64,000 bases of DNA. It comes from Sphingobacterium pedocola. GTDB lineage: Bacteria > Bacteroidota > Bacteroidia > Sphingobacteriales > Sphingobacteriaceae. Each line of letters starts with the position of its first letter. Position 1 is the stretch's first letter. Under the pieces are notes generated by a model. The model was not told where the DNA came from. It saw nothing but the letters and a program-made list of their open reading frames with translations, and ran no database searches. A program made the position numbers and the translations under genes. Location: the NCBI RefSeq assembly GCF_015209965.1, contig NZ_MU158689.1:682196-746195 (forward strand). The letters run 5' to 3'. Positions 54,301 to 62,791 of the stretch are shown piece after piece.

Positions 54301-55676
54301 TTGAAAATGTTCGTACTGTTGAAAAGCAAGGTGAGAATGGGCCATATCAGGTTGTACTTGGTCGTTCAGGTGAGATCAAAATTATCAGTGACGAAAACAA
54401 AGTTCTTTATCAACAAATTATTCCTTATGGTTCCAACTTGTTTGTACAAGAAGGGGAAAAAGTCGAAAAAGGTGTCAAACTTGTTGATTGGGATCCATAT
54501 AATGCGGTAATCATCTCGGAGTTTGCAGGTAAAGTAGAATTTGATGCTGTTATTGAAGGTGTTACTTTCCGTGAAGAATCTGATGAGCAAACTGGTCACA
54601 AGGAAAAGGTGATCATAGAAACTCGTGATAAGACGAAGAATCCGACGATCAAAGTCCTTGACAATAAGGGTGAAGTAATTCGTTCTTACAATATTCCTGT
54701 AGGAGCTCACGTTTCTGTATCTCATGGTCAAAAGGTAAAAGAAGGGGCTATCTTAGTTAAGATTCCTCGTTCTACCGGTAAGACGCGAGATATCACAGGT
54801 GGTCTTCCGCGGGTAACAGAACTATTCGAAGCGCGTAACCCGTCTAATCCAGCCGTAGTTACTGAAATCGATGGTGTTGTATCATTAGGTGGGGTTAAGC
54901 GTGGTAACCGAGAGATTTCGATCGAATCCCGTGATGGACAGGTGAAAAAATATTTGGTACCTCTTTCAAAACATATTCTTGTACAAGATAACGATTTTAT
55001 CAAAGCTGGTATGCCTTTATCAGATGGTCAGATTTCTCCTGGAGATATCTTATCTATCAAAGGTCCGGCGGCAGTTCAGGAATATATTGTCAACGGTATA
55101 CAAGAGGTTTACCGTCTTCAAGGTGTAAAAATCAACGATAAGCACTTTGAAACGATTGTTCACCAAATGATGCAAAAAGTTCATATTGAAGATCCTGGGG
55201 ATACACGTTTCTTAGAAAAAGAAGCGGTGAATAAATGGGATTTCATGTTGGAAAATGACTCATTGTACGATAAGAAGGTTATCGTTGAATCAGGTGATTC
55301 TTCGACTTTACGTGCAGGTCAAATTGTTACATTGCGTAAACTTCGTGAAGAAAACTCCAGTCTGCGACGTCAAGACTTAAAATTAGTGGAAGTGCGTGAC
55401 GCAATTCCAGCTACTTCGAGTCCGCTATTGCAAGGTATTACAAGAGCCTCGCTAGGAACTAAATCATTCATTTCGGCGGCGTCCTTCCAGGAAACCACGA
55501 AAGTACTGAATGAGGCGGCAATCGCAGGTAAACGTGATAATTTATTAGGATTGAAAGAAAACGTAATTGTTGGTCACTTAATTCCTTCTGGTACTGGTCT
55601 ACGTAAATACAGTAATATTATCGTAGGTTCCCGTGAAGAATACGATCAATTATTGGCGTCGAAAGAAGAAGATTAA
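51399..55676 (+). CDS. rpoC: RNA polymerase subunit beta-prime
   Basis: The 1425-residue beta-prime subunit, full length. Seen: the N-terminal zinc cysteines ([10 protein letters not shown] and VCDRCGVEV), the catalytic Mg2+ motif [12 protein letters not shown] near residue 475, and the second zinc cysteines around [16 protein letters not shown]. The family end [21 protein letters not shown] is present. It is 70 bp after rpoB, and a strong terminator follows. Confidence 0.99.
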   Translation: MSYKKDNKIKSNFTSITISLASPETILERSSGEVVKPETINYRTYKPERDGLFCERIFGPVKDYECHCGKYKRIRYKGIVCDRCGVEVTEKKVRRERMGHISLVVPVAHIWYFRSLPNKIGYLLGLPTKKLDMIIYYERYAVIQAGIKEDDGISYMDFLTEEEYLDILDTLPKENQYLDDNDPQKFIAKMGAEALEELLKRIDLDQLSYDLRHQAANETSQQRKNEALKRLHVVEAFRGSRDRIENRPEWMIVKIVPIIPPELRPLVPLDGGRFATSDLNDLYRRVIIRNNRLKRLIEIKAPEVILRNEKRMLQEAVDSLFDNSRKVNAVKTEGNRALKSLSDILKGKQGRFRQNLLGKRVDYSARSVIVVGPNLKLHECGIPKDMAAELYKPFIIRKMIERGIVKTVKSAKKIVDRKDPVVWDILENVLKGHPVLLNRAPTLHRLGIQAFQPTLVEGKAIQLHPLVCTAFNADFDGDQMAVHLPLGNAAILEAQILMLAAHNILNPANGSPVTVPSQDMVLGLYYITKGRKSEENRKMRGEGSTFYSPEEVIIALNEQQVDLHAWIKVKTQVKIGEEKYAQQIIETTVGRVIFNQIVPLEVGYINEILTKKSLRNVIGEIVKNTGMARAAKFLDDMKELGFQTAFKGGLSFNLQDLNIPDAKADLIAQATNEVEEVMNNYNMGFITNNERYNQIIDIWTRINNRLTAHVMDILSNDNQGFNSVYMMLDSGARGSKEQIRQLCGMRGLMAKPQKSGNSGGEIIENPILSNFKEGLSVLEYFISTHGARKGLADTALKTADAGYLTRRLHDVAQDMIVVDHDCGGLRGIYTTALKDNDDIVEPLYDRILGRTPLHDVYHPETNELIVAANDDINEEVGYAIEEAGIEGIEIRSVLTCESKRGVCACCYGRNLASGKRVQMGEAVGVIAAQSIGEPGTQLTLRTFHVGGTASNIANESTIIAKYEGIVEFENVRTVEKQGENGPYQVVLGRSGEIKIISDENKVLYQQIIPYGSNLFVQEGEKVEKGVKLVDWDPYNAVIISEFAGKVEFDAVIEGVTFREESDEQTGHKEKVIIETRDKTKNPTIKVLDNKGEVIRSYNIPVGAHVSVSHGQKVKEGAILVKIPRSTGKTRDITGGLPRVTELFEARNPSNPAVVTEIDGVVSLGGVKRGNREISIESRDGQVKKYLVPLSKHILVQDNDFIKAGMPLSDGQISPGDILSIKGPAAVQEYIVNGIQEVYRLQGVKINDKHFETIVHQMMQKVHIEDPGDTRFLEKEAVNKWDFMLENDSLYDKKVIVESGDSSTLRAGQIVTLRKLREENSSLRRQDLKLVEVRDAIPATSSPLLQGITRASLGTKSFISAASFQETTKVLNEAAIAGKRDNLLGLKENVIVGHLIPSGTGLRKYSNIIVGSREEYDQLLASKEED

Positions 55677-55700
55677 TTATTTCTTTTTCGTATTATATAT

Positions 55701-55733
55701 AATAAAGGCTAGCAAATTTTGCTAGCCTTTATT
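55701..55733. terminator. Bidirectional terminator between rpoC and eda
   Basis: AATAAAGGCTAGCAAA at 55701-55716 is the exact reverse complement of 55718-55733, giving a stem of at least 13 bp with a short loop and a T-rich tail. It serves the convergent rpoC and kdgK-eda transcripts. Confidence 0.88.
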
Positions 55734-55757
55734 GTTTCTATCTATCTCCAGAATGTT

Positions 55758-56399
55758 TTATTTGTTGATCCAGCTGAACAATTGCTTGCTTCGCTCAGCT
55801 AGCCACGAATAATCTGTAGCGCCTTCTGGCTCTTGAAATAACTTTGAACCAAGACCGACGGAATATACTCCGGCGTCAAACCATTCCTGAATATTTTTTT
55901 CTTCTACATCAACACCACCTGTGGGCATGAATTTTACCTTGGGAAACAAGGGTTTGATCGCTTTTAAAAAATTTGGGCCAAGCGTATCTCCAGGGAATAA
56001 TTTAACAAGTGGTGCACCTAATTTTTCGGCGACAGCAATTTCAGAAGGTGTCATACAGCCCGGAATCCATAAAATACCTTTATCTAATGTTTCCCGAGCA
56101 ATACTTGGTTCAATAATTGGACTTACAATAAATTCTGCGCCAACCGCTAAAAAGCTTTTCGCCTGTTCAACATCTTTTATGGTTCCTATACCTAATACCA
56201 ACCCGGGTAGATGCAAATTCTTATACTCCAACAATATTTTGAAATTTTCCAATGCTTTTTCACCTCGGTTTACAAACTCGAAAACACGAATTCCTCCTTC
56301 ATAAGCGGCCTTAACAATTTCAATGCATTTCGCGCTGTCATCATGATAATAAACAGGTATTACTGGGTATTTATTGATTGTTTCTAATATATTGTTCAT
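55758..56399 (-). CDS. eda: 2-keto-3-deoxy-6-phosphogluconate aldolase
   Basis: A 213-residue class I aldolase that splits KDPG to pyruvate and glyceraldehyde 3-phosphate, the last step of hexuronate breakdown. Active-site residues seen: E41 and R45 in VFEFVNRGEKA, the Schiff-base lysine in PLVKLFPGD, and the phosphate loop MPTGGVDVEEKN. It starts 2 bp after kdgK. The enzyme may also act on 4-hydroxy-2-oxoglutarate. Confidence 0.95.
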   Translation of the reverse strand: MNNILETINKYPVIPVYYHDDSAKCIEIVKAAYEGGIRVFEFVNRGEKALENFKILLEYKNLHLPGLVLGIGTIKDVEQAKSFLAVGAEFIVSPIIEPSIARETLDKGILWIPGCMTPSEIAVAEKLGAPLVKLFPGDTLGPNFLKAIKPLFPKVKFMPTGGVDVEEKNIQEWFDAGVYSVGLGSKLFQEPEGATDYSWLAERSKQLFSWINK

Positions 56400-56401
56400 G
56401 A

Positions 56402-57394
56402 TTATTTAAATTTTCCGTTTCCAAAATCGCCTTCTACAAATAGCTTTTGATATCCTGCTCCTGTAGCTATTTCAATTATTTCCCGAGCGTCAGTCGTGTT
56501 TTTTAAGGCATGAATGAATCCGGCCATAAACGCATCGCCACTTCCTATGCGATCGATGACGGCATTCGTTTCATATATTTGAGAGATGCCGTTTTCTTCT
56601 CTTGAATGATAGGTTCCATAGAAGAGATTATGTGTCGGGTTATCCATAAAACGATAGGTATTGGCGATATGCTTCGTTTTATGAAATTTATCAAATATCT
56701 CCTTCGCCGATTTTATCGCATATTCATAATATGTTTGAACCTCGGTTTCCCGGTTCAGGGAGTCATCAATAGATGATCCCAGCATTTTATTCGCGGCCCA
56801 TATATTGCCCATTACTACATCACAGTATTCGACCAATTGAGGCATTACTTCGATGGGTTGTTTGCCGTATTGCCATAGTTTACTTCTGTAATTCAAATCT
56901 ACTGAAATTGTGATATTTCTTGAACTTGCTTCTTTCAATAAGTAATCTGTCAACGAAGCCATTTGTTCATTAAGAGCAGGAGTAAGCGCAGTCCAATGTA
57001 GCCAATCTACATTTTCCAGTAACGACCCGTAATCAATATCTGCTGGATGAAGCTGGCTAAAACTAGAATATTTTCGATCATATATTACCTCTCCTTTGGT
57101 AAGACCGTTGGCAGATAGGAGAATATATGATCCTATTCTATCGCCTATTTTAGAAATTTTAGAGGTGCCGACACCGGATTCGTGGAGTACTGCTATAATC
57201 TCGGAGGATAGCGGATTGTCGGGAAAAGCACTATAGTAGGAAGTTTTTGTCCCCATTTGTGCCAACGACACAGCCACATTTGCCTCTGACCCTCCCGGAT
57301 ACAATCTGGATAAATTATTGCCTTTTTCAAAAAAGGAATTGCCTACAGCTTGTTGTCTGATCAATATTTCTCCAAAAGATAAAACGCTTTTCAT
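56402..57394 (-). CDS. kdgK: 2-keto-3-deoxygluconate kinase (PfkB family)
   Basis: A 330-residue ribokinase-family kinase; context makes KDG the likely substrate. Seen: LSFGEILIR, the glycine-rich LYPGGSEANVAVSLAQMG, and the anion hole/catalytic base motif RIGSGDAFMAGFIHAL. First gene of the minus-strand kdgK-eda pair, divergent from the SDR/uxuA/transporter operon across 157 bp. Confidence 0.92.
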   Translation of the reverse strand: MKSVLSFGEILIRQQAVGNSFFEKGNNLSRLYPGGSEANVAVSLAQMGTKTSYYSAFPDNPLSSEIIAVLHESGVGTSKISKIGDRIGSYILLSANGLTKGEVIYDRKYSSFSQLHPADIDYGSLLENVDWLHWTALTPALNEQMASLTDYLLKEASSRNITISVDLNYRSKLWQYGKQPIEVMPQLVEYCDVVMGNIWAANKMLGSSIDDSLNRETEVQTYYEYAIKSAKEIFDKFHKTKHIANTYRFMDNPTHNLFYGTYHSREENGISQIYETNAVIDRIGSGDAFMAGFIHALKNTTDAREIIEIATGAGYQKLFVEGDFGNGKFK

Positions 57395-57551
57395 TACAAT
57401 AGTTTTGATTAATGCTCTAAAATACGATTTAACTGTGATAAATAGGAGGTCGCTAATGTATAAATTTACCGCAATCGTTATCGTATTTTACGTTCATTTA
57501 TTGTTAATTTTTTGGGTATCTTGCTTTGATAAAATTATAAACAATTGTTAA
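57395..57551. promoter_or_regulatory. Divergent control region of the hexuronate locus
   Basis: A 157-bp AT-rich gap between kdgK and the SDR gene. A plus-strand TTGCTTTG (57521-57528) is one base off the -7 consensus. The palindrome AACAATTGTT lies at 57540-57549, abutting the SDR start codon. ATCGTTATCGT near 57474 is a short direct repeat. A LacI-type operator with a central CG was looked for but is not clear. Confidence 0.45.
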
Positions 57552-58373
57552 ATGAACGTTTTAGAAAAATTTTCCTTGAAAGGAAAAGTAATAATCGTCA
57601 CTGGAGGAACGGGTGTTTTAGGAAAATCTTTTGTGAAGGCGCTTGCAGAAGCAAAGGCCAAAGTATGTATTATTGGTCGGGATCAGAAACGTGCGGATGA
57701 GCGAGTGCGATTAGTGGAGACTTTCGGAAGTGAAGGGCTTGCTATTGTAGGCGACGTGATGAATGAGCAATCAATGATTGCCGCTCGGGAGCAGATATTG
57801 GCGAAATGGGGAACAATAGATGGTTTGGTAAACGCAGCAGGAGGTAATATTCAAGGTGCAACAATTACTCCCGAAGATGACCTCTTCGCTACAGATGTAC
57901 AAGATACGATTAAAGCTATTGAATTAAATCTTTTTGGAACGATAATTCCGACTCATGTTTTTGGGAAAATAATTGCTGAAAATGGCAAAGGCTCTATTAT
58001 TAATATAGGCTCGCTGTCGTCGAGCCAGGCTATTACCCGTGTATTGGGTTATACCGTGGCCAAAAATGGTGTTGTTGGATATACTAAATGGATGGCGACT
58101 GAATTGGCCTTGCGTTACGGTGACAAGGTTAGAGTAAATGCAATTGCTCCGGGCGTATTTTTGACGGAACAAAATAGGGCCTTGCTCACTAATACAGATG
58201 GGACATATACATCTCGCGCACAAAAATTTATCAACGGAACACCTTTTTCAAGACTAGGAGATCCTTCTGAGTTAGAGGGTACATTGGTTTATTTATTGAG
58301 CGATGCCTCGTCTTTTGTTTCTGGAGAAACGGTATATGTTGACGGGGGATTTAATGCGTGGAGTGGAGTTTAA
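57552..58373 (+). CDS. SDR-family D-fructuronate reductase (D-mannonate oxidoreductase)
   Basis: A 273-residue short-chain dehydrogenase. Seen: VTGGTGVLGKSFV (cofactor loop), DGLVNAAGGN and the catalytic YTVAK. The start of the uxuA operon makes fructuronate-to-mannonate reduction the likely role, replacing the unrelated long-chain UxuB of E. coli. An NADH or NADPH preference cannot be read with confidence. It is 18 bp upstream of uxuA. Confidence 0.88.
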   Translation: MNVLEKFSLKGKVIIVTGGTGVLGKSFVKALAEAKAKVCIIGRDQKRADERVRLVETFGSEGLAIVGDVMNEQSMIAAREQILAKWGTIDGLVNAAGGNIQGATITPEDDLFATDVQDTIKAIELNLFGTIIPTHVFGKIIAENGKGSIINIGSLSSSQAITRVLGYTVAKNGVVGYTKWMATELALRYGDKVRVNAIAPGVFLTEQNRALLTNTDGTYTSRAQKFINGTPFSRLGDPSELEGTLVYLLSDASSFVSGETVYVDGGFNAWSGV

Positions 58374-58391
58374 TAGCACAAAATTTTAATA

Positions 58392-59561
58392 ATGAAAAAT
58401 AGATTTGAACAAACTTGGAGATGGTATGGGCCTAACGATTCGGTCAGTCTACAAGATGTAAAACAAGCCGGCGCTACGGGGATTGTCACCGCATTACATC
58501 ACATAGCACACGGAGATGTTTGGCCCTTGGAAGATATACAAGAGCGGAAAAAGATTATAGAGGATTCGGGACTTAGGTGGTCCGTGGTTGAAAGCGTTCC
58601 GGTACACGAAGCTATCAAAACGAGAAGAAGTGATGCTGGAAAATATATTGAAAATTATAAGCAATCATTACGCAACCTTGCGTCGTCTGGTGTACATATT
58701 GTCACATATAACTTTATGCCGGTACTAGATTGGACAAGAACTAAACTCGATCTGGAATTAAAGAATGGTGCGAAAGCGCTTTATTTTAACTGGACTGATT
58801 TGGCCGCATTCGATATTTTTGTCTTGAAAAGAGAGCAGGCAGAAAAAGATTATCCTGAGGAAATAGCCGCGGCGGCAAAAAAGCGGTTTGAAGGATTCAC
58901 TCCAGCAGATATTGAAGAGCTGAATAGGGTTATCCTAATGGGGATTCCAAGCGAAAAAGATATAAGTTTAGAAGATCTTCACACAAGTCTTGAAATATAT
59001 AAAGAAATTGGATTCGAAGGATTGCTTAGTAACCTGCTTTGGTTTTTGAATGAAATCGCTGAGGTATGCGAGGAAAACGGTATTAAGATGGCTATCCACC
59101 CGGATGATCCTCCTTATCCGATATTAGGTTTGCCTAGGATCGCTTCTAATAAAGATGATTATCTCAAGATTATTAATGGACTAGACCGAGATTTTAATGG
59201 TGTCTGTTTTTGTACGGGTTCTTTAGGAGCAGGCGTGAATAATAATGTGCCTGAAATAGCAGAAGCGTTAAAACACCGTGTACATTTTGCACATTTCCGT
59301 AATGTGAAAAAAGATGAACAGGGTAATTTCTATGAAGCCGACCATTTGGATGGTGATGTGGACATGGCTACCGTGCTAAGTATCTTTATTGCCGAAAACC
59401 AAAGAAGACAAGAACCTATTCCATTTAGACCTGATCATGGACATCAAATGTTGGATGATTTGGAAAAGGTAACGAATCCTGGTTATTCAGCAATAGGCCG
59501 ATTAAAGGGGTTGGCTGAAATTCGTGGGCTGGAATTAGGATTAATTCGCTCAAAAGTGTAA
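58392..59561 (+). CDS. uxuA: Mannonate dehydratase
   Basis: A 389-residue enzyme that dehydrates D-mannonate to 2-keto-3-deoxygluconate; Mn2+-dependent TIM barrel. Seen: the start MKNRFEQTWRWYGPNDSVSL, AIHPDDPPYPILGLPRI, CTGSLGAG, HFAHFRNV and FRPDHGHQMLDD, which hold the metal ligands. Its product feeds kdgK-eda, which are divergent and next to it. Confidence 0.97.
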   Translation: MKNRFEQTWRWYGPNDSVSLQDVKQAGATGIVTALHHIAHGDVWPLEDIQERKKIIEDSGLRWSVVESVPVHEAIKTRRSDAGKYIENYKQSLRNLASSGVHIVTYNFMPVLDWTRTKLDLELKNGAKALYFNWTDLAAFDIFVLKREQAEKDYPEEIAAAAKKRFEGFTPADIEELNRVILMGIPSEKDISLEDLHTSLEIYKEIGFEGLLSNLLWFLNEIAEVCEENGIKMAIHPDDPPYPILGLPRIASNKDDYLKIINGLDRDFNGVCFCTGSLGAGVNNNVPEIAEALKHRVHFAHFRNVKKDEQGNFYEADHLDGDVDMATVLSIFIAENQRRQEPIPFRPDHGHQMLDDLEKVTNPGYSAIGRLKGLAEIRGLELGLIRSKV

Positions 59562-59597
59562 CTTTAATATTTACTAAACCTTGTTATAATAAACTTT

Positions 59598-61040
59598 ATG
59601 AAGTCTAATTCAATGAGTAAGTACAGGTGGTCAATTTGCGCCTTACTTTTTTTTGCTACTACTATTAATTATTTAGATCGTCAAGTACTATCTTTAACGT
59701 GGAAGGATTTTATTGCTCCGGAATTTCACTGGACAAACAATGATTACGGTAATATCACCGCGTTATTTTCGATTTTTTACGCTATTAGTATGCTTTTTGC
59801 TGGTCGATTCGTCGATTGGATGGATACGAAGAAGGGATTCTTATGGGCGATAGGTATATGGTCAGTAGGAGCGATCCTACATGCTTTTTGTGGAATTGCA
59901 ACTTCGGGTATTGTTGCTGGTGAATGGTTTGTTGGGTTTGAAGGAGCTAAGGAAGCTATTAGTCATGTCCAAGATGTCGGACGAGTAATCAATGTGAGTG
60001 TGGTTTTATTTATTTTTGCAAGACTAATTCTCGCGATCGGTGAGGCTGGTAACTTTCCGGCTGCCATCAAAGCCACAGCCGAGTATTTTCCAAAAAAAGA
60101 CAGAGCATACTCTACGAGCATATTCAACGCCGGCGCAACGGTAGGTGCTTTGGTTGCCCCGTTGAGTATTCCTCTTATTGCAAAGTTGTGGGGCTGGGAA
60201 ATGTCATTTATTATCATTGGTGCCTTGGGCTTTGTATGGATGGGGTTTTGGGTGTTTATGTACGATAAACCAGAAGGTAATCCTAGGGTTAATGAGGCAG
60301 AGCTAAATTATATACAGCAAGATAATACATTGGAAGAAAATGCAGATTTGAATGCAAGAAAGAAGATGGAAAGAGTTTCTATTTTATCATGTTTGAAATA
60401 CAAACAAACATGGGCATTCGCTTTTGGTAAATTTATGACAGATGGCGTATGGTGGTTTTTCTTGTTTTGGATGCCAGCCTACTTGAGTTCTGTATACGAC
60501 ATTAAATCTTCTGATTTTGAAGGGCAGTTGGCTGTTTTTGTCCTTTATGCGATTACGCTTTTGTCTATTATCGGCGGTTGGTTGCCGACTTATTTTGTAG
60601 ATAAACTAGGAATGAATCCATATGCTGGTCGTATGAAAGCGATGTTAATTTTCGCATTTCTTCCACTCGTGGTGATGTTAGCTCAACCTTTGGGACACCT
60701 TAGCTATTGGTTTCCTGTGGTTTTGATCGGTATAGGCGGCGCAGCACATCAAGCATGGTCTGCTAATATCTTCTCTACGGTTGGTGATATGTTTCCTAAG
60801 AAAGCTATCGCTACGGTAACAGGAATCGGCGGACTCGCTGGAGGTATTGGAGCCTTTATAATCAACAAATCATCGGGCGTACTTTTCGACTTTGCTGGAC
60901 GTACTAATATGCAGTTTATGGGATTCCAGGGTGAAGAAGCTGGATATTTTATTATATTCTCGATTTGTGGGGTAGCCTATCTCATCGCTTGGACAGTAAT
61001 GAAAGCCTTAGTGCCTAAAATGAAATTAGTGGAGATGTAG
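59598..61040 (+). CDS. MFS hexuronate transporter (ExuT-like)
   Basis: A 480-residue major-facilitator protein of the anion:cation symporter group (ExuT/GudP). Seen: TINYLDRQVLSLTW in the first helix, GEAGNFPAAIKATAEYFPKKDRA before helix 5, and about twelve hydrophobic segments. It has an insertion after the third helix (about residues 100-135) relative to what I expect for the family. Two close ATGs at the N-terminus are possible starts. Last gene of the uronate operon, convergent on the LacI gene 2 bp away. Confidence 0.9.
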   Translation: MKSNSMSKYRWSICALLFFATTINYLDRQVLSLTWKDFIAPEFHWTNNDYGNITALFSIFYAISMLFAGRFVDWMDTKKGFLWAIGIWSVGAILHAFCGIATSGIVAGEWFVGFEGAKEAISHVQDVGRVINVSVVLFIFARLILAIGEAGNFPAAIKATAEYFPKKDRAYSTSIFNAGATVGALVAPLSIPLIAKLWGWEMSFIIIGALGFVWMGFWVFMYDKPEGNPRVNEAELNYIQQDNTLEENADLNARKKMERVSILSCLKYKQTWAFAFGKFMTDGVWWFFLFWMPAYLSSVYDIKSSDFEGQLAVFVLYAITLLSIIGGWLPTYFVDKLGMNPYAGRMKAMLIFAFLPLVVMLAQPLGHLSYWFPVVLIGIGGAAHQAWSANIFSTVGDMFPKKAIATVTGIGGLAGGIGAFIINKSSGVLFDFAGRTNMQFMGFQGEEAGYFIIFSICGVAYLIAWTVMKALVPKMKLVEM

Positions 61041-61042
61041 GT

Positions 61043-62086
61043 TTAAGAATCTACGTCTGTCGATTTTCGAAGTTGAATAGATGAATCAAGTTTAAATTCT
61101 TGAAAATCTATTTGACTTCGATTTTTTTTTGTAGTTATGAGCCTGATAAGCATCTCTATAGATAACGAGGCAATTTCTGCTGTAGGTTGTCTGATCGTCG
61201 ATAATGCAGGATTAAGACTATTTGCTATTTCAGTATTTGCAAATCCTATCACCGCTAATTCATTAGGGACTTGGATTCCCAAATCCGCCAATATCCCCAA
61301 TACACGGGTCGTCAAGGTATCAGTAGTGCCGAAAATAGCGTTTGGTGCAGTGGATGGATCTTTCATTAAAGAGGCTATTTTTTCTTTCAGATCATTGTCA
61401 AAGTCTTCAAAATTATTTTTGTAGTTACAATAAACGATATAATCGTGATTTACTTCAATGTCATGTCTCGTAAGGGCTTCTTCGTATCCTGCTAGCCTTT
61501 GCTTTGTAACACCGATATTTTTACCACAGAGAATGACAATTTTTCTACGTTCTGCTTTTATTAATTCCACCGTAGCATCAAATCCACTCTGAAAATTATT
61601 AACACCTATCTTATACGTATCGAGATCGTAATTAATTCGATCAAATATAATAACCGGGCAAGTACTCTCATGAACCTTTTTCAACAACGCTATATTGGAT
61701 GTATCATGAGCAGGAGAAATGATAATTCCGTCAATCCCTTGATTTAAAAGTGTCTGTATGGCCTTTGTCTCTATTTCTTCAGAATCCTTGCTCTGCATAA
61801 TAATCAAGTTGAAATTATGTAGGCTAGCATGGTTATGCAGGCTCTCAATGATCTGACTATGAAAGGGGTTGCCAATAGAGGGCAATATTACGCCAATACT
61901 ATTAGATCTTCCAAGCTTCAGGTATTTTGCTAAAGGGTTTGGTTGGTAATTACGCTCTTTTGCAAATTTCTTTACAATTCTCTTTGTAGCATCGCTTATT
62001 TCATGGCTATCGTTTAAAGCTTTGGAAACTGTAGATACCGATAGGTTCAAAACTTTAGCCATTTCCTTAAGTGTTACCTTGCCCAT
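61043..62086 (-). CDS. LacI-family transcriptional regulator
   Basis: A 347-residue repressor. The N-terminal HTH and hinge read VTLKEMAKVLNLSVSTVSKALNDSHEISDATKRIVKKFA, and a periplasmic-binding-protein-like effector domain follows (SIGVILPSIGNPFHSQIIESL, then GIIISPAHD). Position beside the uronate genes suggests it controls them, with a hexuronate or a pathway intermediate as effector. No operator could be picked with confidence. Confidence 0.92.
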   Translation of the reverse strand: MGKVTLKEMAKVLNLSVSTVSKALNDSHEISDATKRIVKKFAKERNYQPNPLAKYLKLGRSNSIGVILPSIGNPFHSQIIESLHNHASLHNFNLIIMQSKDSEEIETKAIQTLLNQGIDGIIISPAHDTSNIALLKKVHESTCPVIIFDRINYDLDTYKIGVNNFQSGFDATVELIKAERRKIVILCGKNIGVTKQRLAGYEEALTRHDIEVNHDYIVYCNYKNNFEDFDNDLKEKIASLMKDPSTAPNAIFGTTDTLTTRVLGILADLGIQVPNELAVIGFANTEIANSLNPALSTIRQPTAEIASLSIEMLIRLITTKKNRSQIDFQEFKLDSSIQLRKSTDVDS

Positions 62087-62143
62087 TCTTCAACGTCTAA
62101 TTTCTTAAAGATACAAAAATACATCTGAGTTAATCCAAATTTA

Positions 62144-62791
62144 TTATCTCAAGTCTACCACTTCAAAATTCGGATATTCCTTGTTATTAAATACAAATTG
62201 TGAACTTGGAATACGATGATTGACATACAGTTTGTGGATCGTATACGTGTATTTAGAACCCGATTTGTCATAAATACTGACATCATGGATATGTTTGTTT
62301 TTATTTATACGCACTTTAATTTTGAAATAGTTCTTTTTGGTGTCTAAAGGAGCCATTTCAATGACAGATAGTGTATTTGCCCCTACTTTCTCATCAGACA
62401 TCCCTATGTATTTAAAACCGGTTTTGTAAAAAGTAAAAAGGTTATTCGGACCGATAACATCTGTGCTATTGTCTGCGTCGGTTATTTGAATTTCCTTTTC
62501 TTCTTTCAAAATCGTCCATACAGATTGACCGTCTGAAATAAGTTGTTGATCCTTAAGTCGAATCTGATATTGATTTTTAACCTTGTTAAGGAATAAGGTA
62601 CCTTGATCCGAATAAGACTTGTTTTCAGCATCGGTAACCAAGAATCCGAAGTCGGCTTGTGCGGTTTTATAGCTGTCATACTTTTTGGCTACTTCATCCA
62701 ATATTTTTTTTGCACCGGTATCCGATTGCGCATTTGTAACAAGAGCAGCAAAACCAAGTAGTAATGTTAAAATGCAATGTGTTTTCATCAT
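62144..62791 (-). CDS. lolA: LolA-like outer-membrane lipoprotein carrier protein
   Basis: A 215-residue periplasmic protein. The signal peptide ends near TNAQS, and a half-barrel fold follows (GAKKILDEVAKKYDSYKTAQADFGFLV, DQGTLFLNKVKNQYQIRLKDQQLISDGQSVWTI). Ferries lipoproteins across the periplasm. It begins 1 bp before the ftsK stop, so the two are tightly linked, a pair often seen in Bacteroidota. Confidence 0.88.
   Translation of the reverse strand: MMKTHCILTLLLGFAALVTNAQSDTGAKKILDEVAKKYDSYKTAQADFGFLVTDAENKSYSDQGTLFLNKVKNQYQIRLKDQQLISDGQSVWTILKEEKEIQITDADNSTDVIGPNNLFTFYKTGFKYIGMSDEKVGANTLSVIEMAPLDTKKNYFKIKVRINKNKHIHDVSIYDKSGSKYTYTIHKLYVNHRIPSSQFVFNNKEYPNFEVVDLR

Noticed and set aside
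54235..55003. Several ORFs of 80-120 codons antisense to or out of frame with rpoC
   Set aside because: They are shadows of the conserved rpoC frame, with no start context or recognisable family.
57460..57500. LacI operator in the kdgK/SDR gap
   Set aside because: ACCGCAATCGTTATCG has a central CG, but its two arms match at too few positions to call.
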